From Xanthobacteraceae bacterium (lineage in GTDB: Bacteria; Pseudomonadota; Alphaproteobacteria; Rhizobiales; Xanthobacteraceae), in contig JASHRY010000110.1 in the NCBI GenBank assembly GCA_030037105.1, positions 1 through 6,558 on the forward strand: a stretch of DNA of 6,558 bases, given 5' to 3'. The notes under the pieces were generated by a model. That model worked only from the letters and a program-made list of their open reading frames with translations. It ran no database searches and was not told where the DNA came from. A program made the position numbers and the translations under genes. Every line of letters begins with the position of its first letter. Positions within the stretch are counted from its first letter, which is position 1. This document shows, one piece after another, positions 6,332 through 6,558 of the stretch.

Positions 6332-6332
6332 A

Positions 6333-6357
6333 GGCACGCCCCGAGACGCGGCGTGCC
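6333..6357 (+). terminator. Strong hairpin directly after the YbhB-like gene
   Basis: GGCACGCC (6333-6340) pairs perfectly with GGCGTGCC (6350-6357) around a 9-base loop, starting 2 nt after the stop codon. There is no T run, so it may act as an mRNA 3'-end stabiliser or a Rho-dependent end rather than a classical intrinsic terminator. Confidence 0.45.
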
Positions 6358-6368
6358 GCGCCGTTCGT

Positions 6369-6403
6369 GGCCCTCCGGGGCGAACGCGTCCGCCCGGAGA
6401 GCC
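6369..6403 (+). repeat. Second long GC hairpin between the YbhB-like gene and the tRNA
   Basis: The arms GGC-C-CTCCGGG (6369-6379) and CCCGGAG-A-GCC (6393-6403) form ten base pairs with one internal C/A mismatch, around a 13-base loop in which a further CG/CG can pair after a bulged G. No T run follows on either strand. It could be a bidirectional 3'-end structure or a REP-like intergenic palindrome; only one copy is seen in the window. Confidence 0.4.
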
Positions 6404-6472
6404 AAGATATTGATCGCTCGCCTGGACTCATCTGCCTATCCGGCGGACCGATTCGTCTGGCAATCTAGCGGG

Positions 6473-6499
6473 AAGCAAACGGCGAGGATTACCGACGCC
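6473..6499 (-). terminator. Possible weak terminator for the minus-strand tRNA
   Basis: Reading the minus strand after the tRNA 3' end, GGCG-TC-GG pairs imperfectly with CC-T-CGCC around a TAAT loop (plus 6481-6499). It is followed by GTTTGCTT. The stem is short and interrupted and the T tract broken, so this is a low-confidence call based mainly on position. Confidence 0.25.
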
Positions 6500-6512
6500 T
6501 GCGTGTGATCCT

Positions 6513-6558
6513 TGGCGCGCCCGAAGGGATTCGAACCCCTGACCTCTGCCTTCGGAGG
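6513..6558 (-). tRNA. tRNA-Arg (anticodon CCG), 3' part only
   Basis: The minus strand reads as the 3' 46 nt of a tRNA (standard positions 31-76). It has encoded CCA (plus 6513-6515), discriminator G73 (6516) and the acceptor strand CGGGCGC (6517-6523). The T arm is AGGGG-TTCGAAT-CCCTT, which pairs fully with one G-U. The variable loop is AGGTC, the 3' anticodon stem GGCAG, and the anticodon loop CTCCGAA. The anticodon is CCG (plus 6553-6555), reading the Arg codon CGG. The 5' half, with the D arm and the rest of the anticodon stem, lies beyond the right edge. The gene points leftwards, convergent with the YbhB-like gene. Confidence 0.93.

Overview
The window is a GC-rich stretch (low-to-mid 60s % GC by eye) that reads like a chromosomal segment of an alphaproteobacterium, probably of the Rhizobiales/Hyphomicrobiales type. 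This rests on the codon usage, the five-gene HAAT (hydrophobic amino acid/amide) ABC transporter operon led by a Tat-exported binding protein, and the partial tRNA-Arg(CCG). The genus is not determinable from the sequence alone. All protein genes lie on the plus strand; the only minus-strand gene is the partial tRNA at the right edge.

Layout: (1) 3-719, an SDR-family oxidoreductase whose first ~30-35 residues, including the glycine-rich nucleotide loop, lie left of the window. (2) 720-964, a 245-bp non-coding gap with a good match to a sigma-54 (RpoN) -24/-12 promoter at 896-912. (3) 965-5631, a tightly packed transporter operon in the order binding protein, LivG-type ATPase, LivF-type ATPase, LivH-type permease, LivM-type permease, with intergenic gaps of only 6-32 bp. 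A hairpin with a short T run follows the last gene. (4) 5765-6331, a secreted YbhB/YbcL-type PEBP-family protein with its own strong, duplicated ribosome-binding-like sequence. (5) 6332-6512, a non-coding gap with two strong GC hairpins. (6) 6513-6558 (minus), the 3' part of tRNA-Arg(CCG), cut by the window end inside the anticodon stem.

How the parts work together: the Tat-exported binding protein should capture a small amide, amino acid or organic acid in the periplasm and deliver it to the LivH/LivM channel, with LivG/LivF driving import. The substrate cannot be read from the sequence. The sigma-54-like promoter suggests activator-dependent control, as is common for nitrogen or specialised-carbon uptake systems. 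The SDR lies upstream of that promoter and may or may not act on the imported compound. The YbhB-like protein and tRNA appear to be independent units.

The region is mostly ordinary transport and housekeeping sequence. The points most worth a second look are the sigma-54 promoter, and an ATPase pair in which the LivG ABC signature and the LivF switch histidine are both non-canonical and fall in the same predicted composite ATP site. I see no defence system, CRISPR array, insertion sequence or other clearly novel system.
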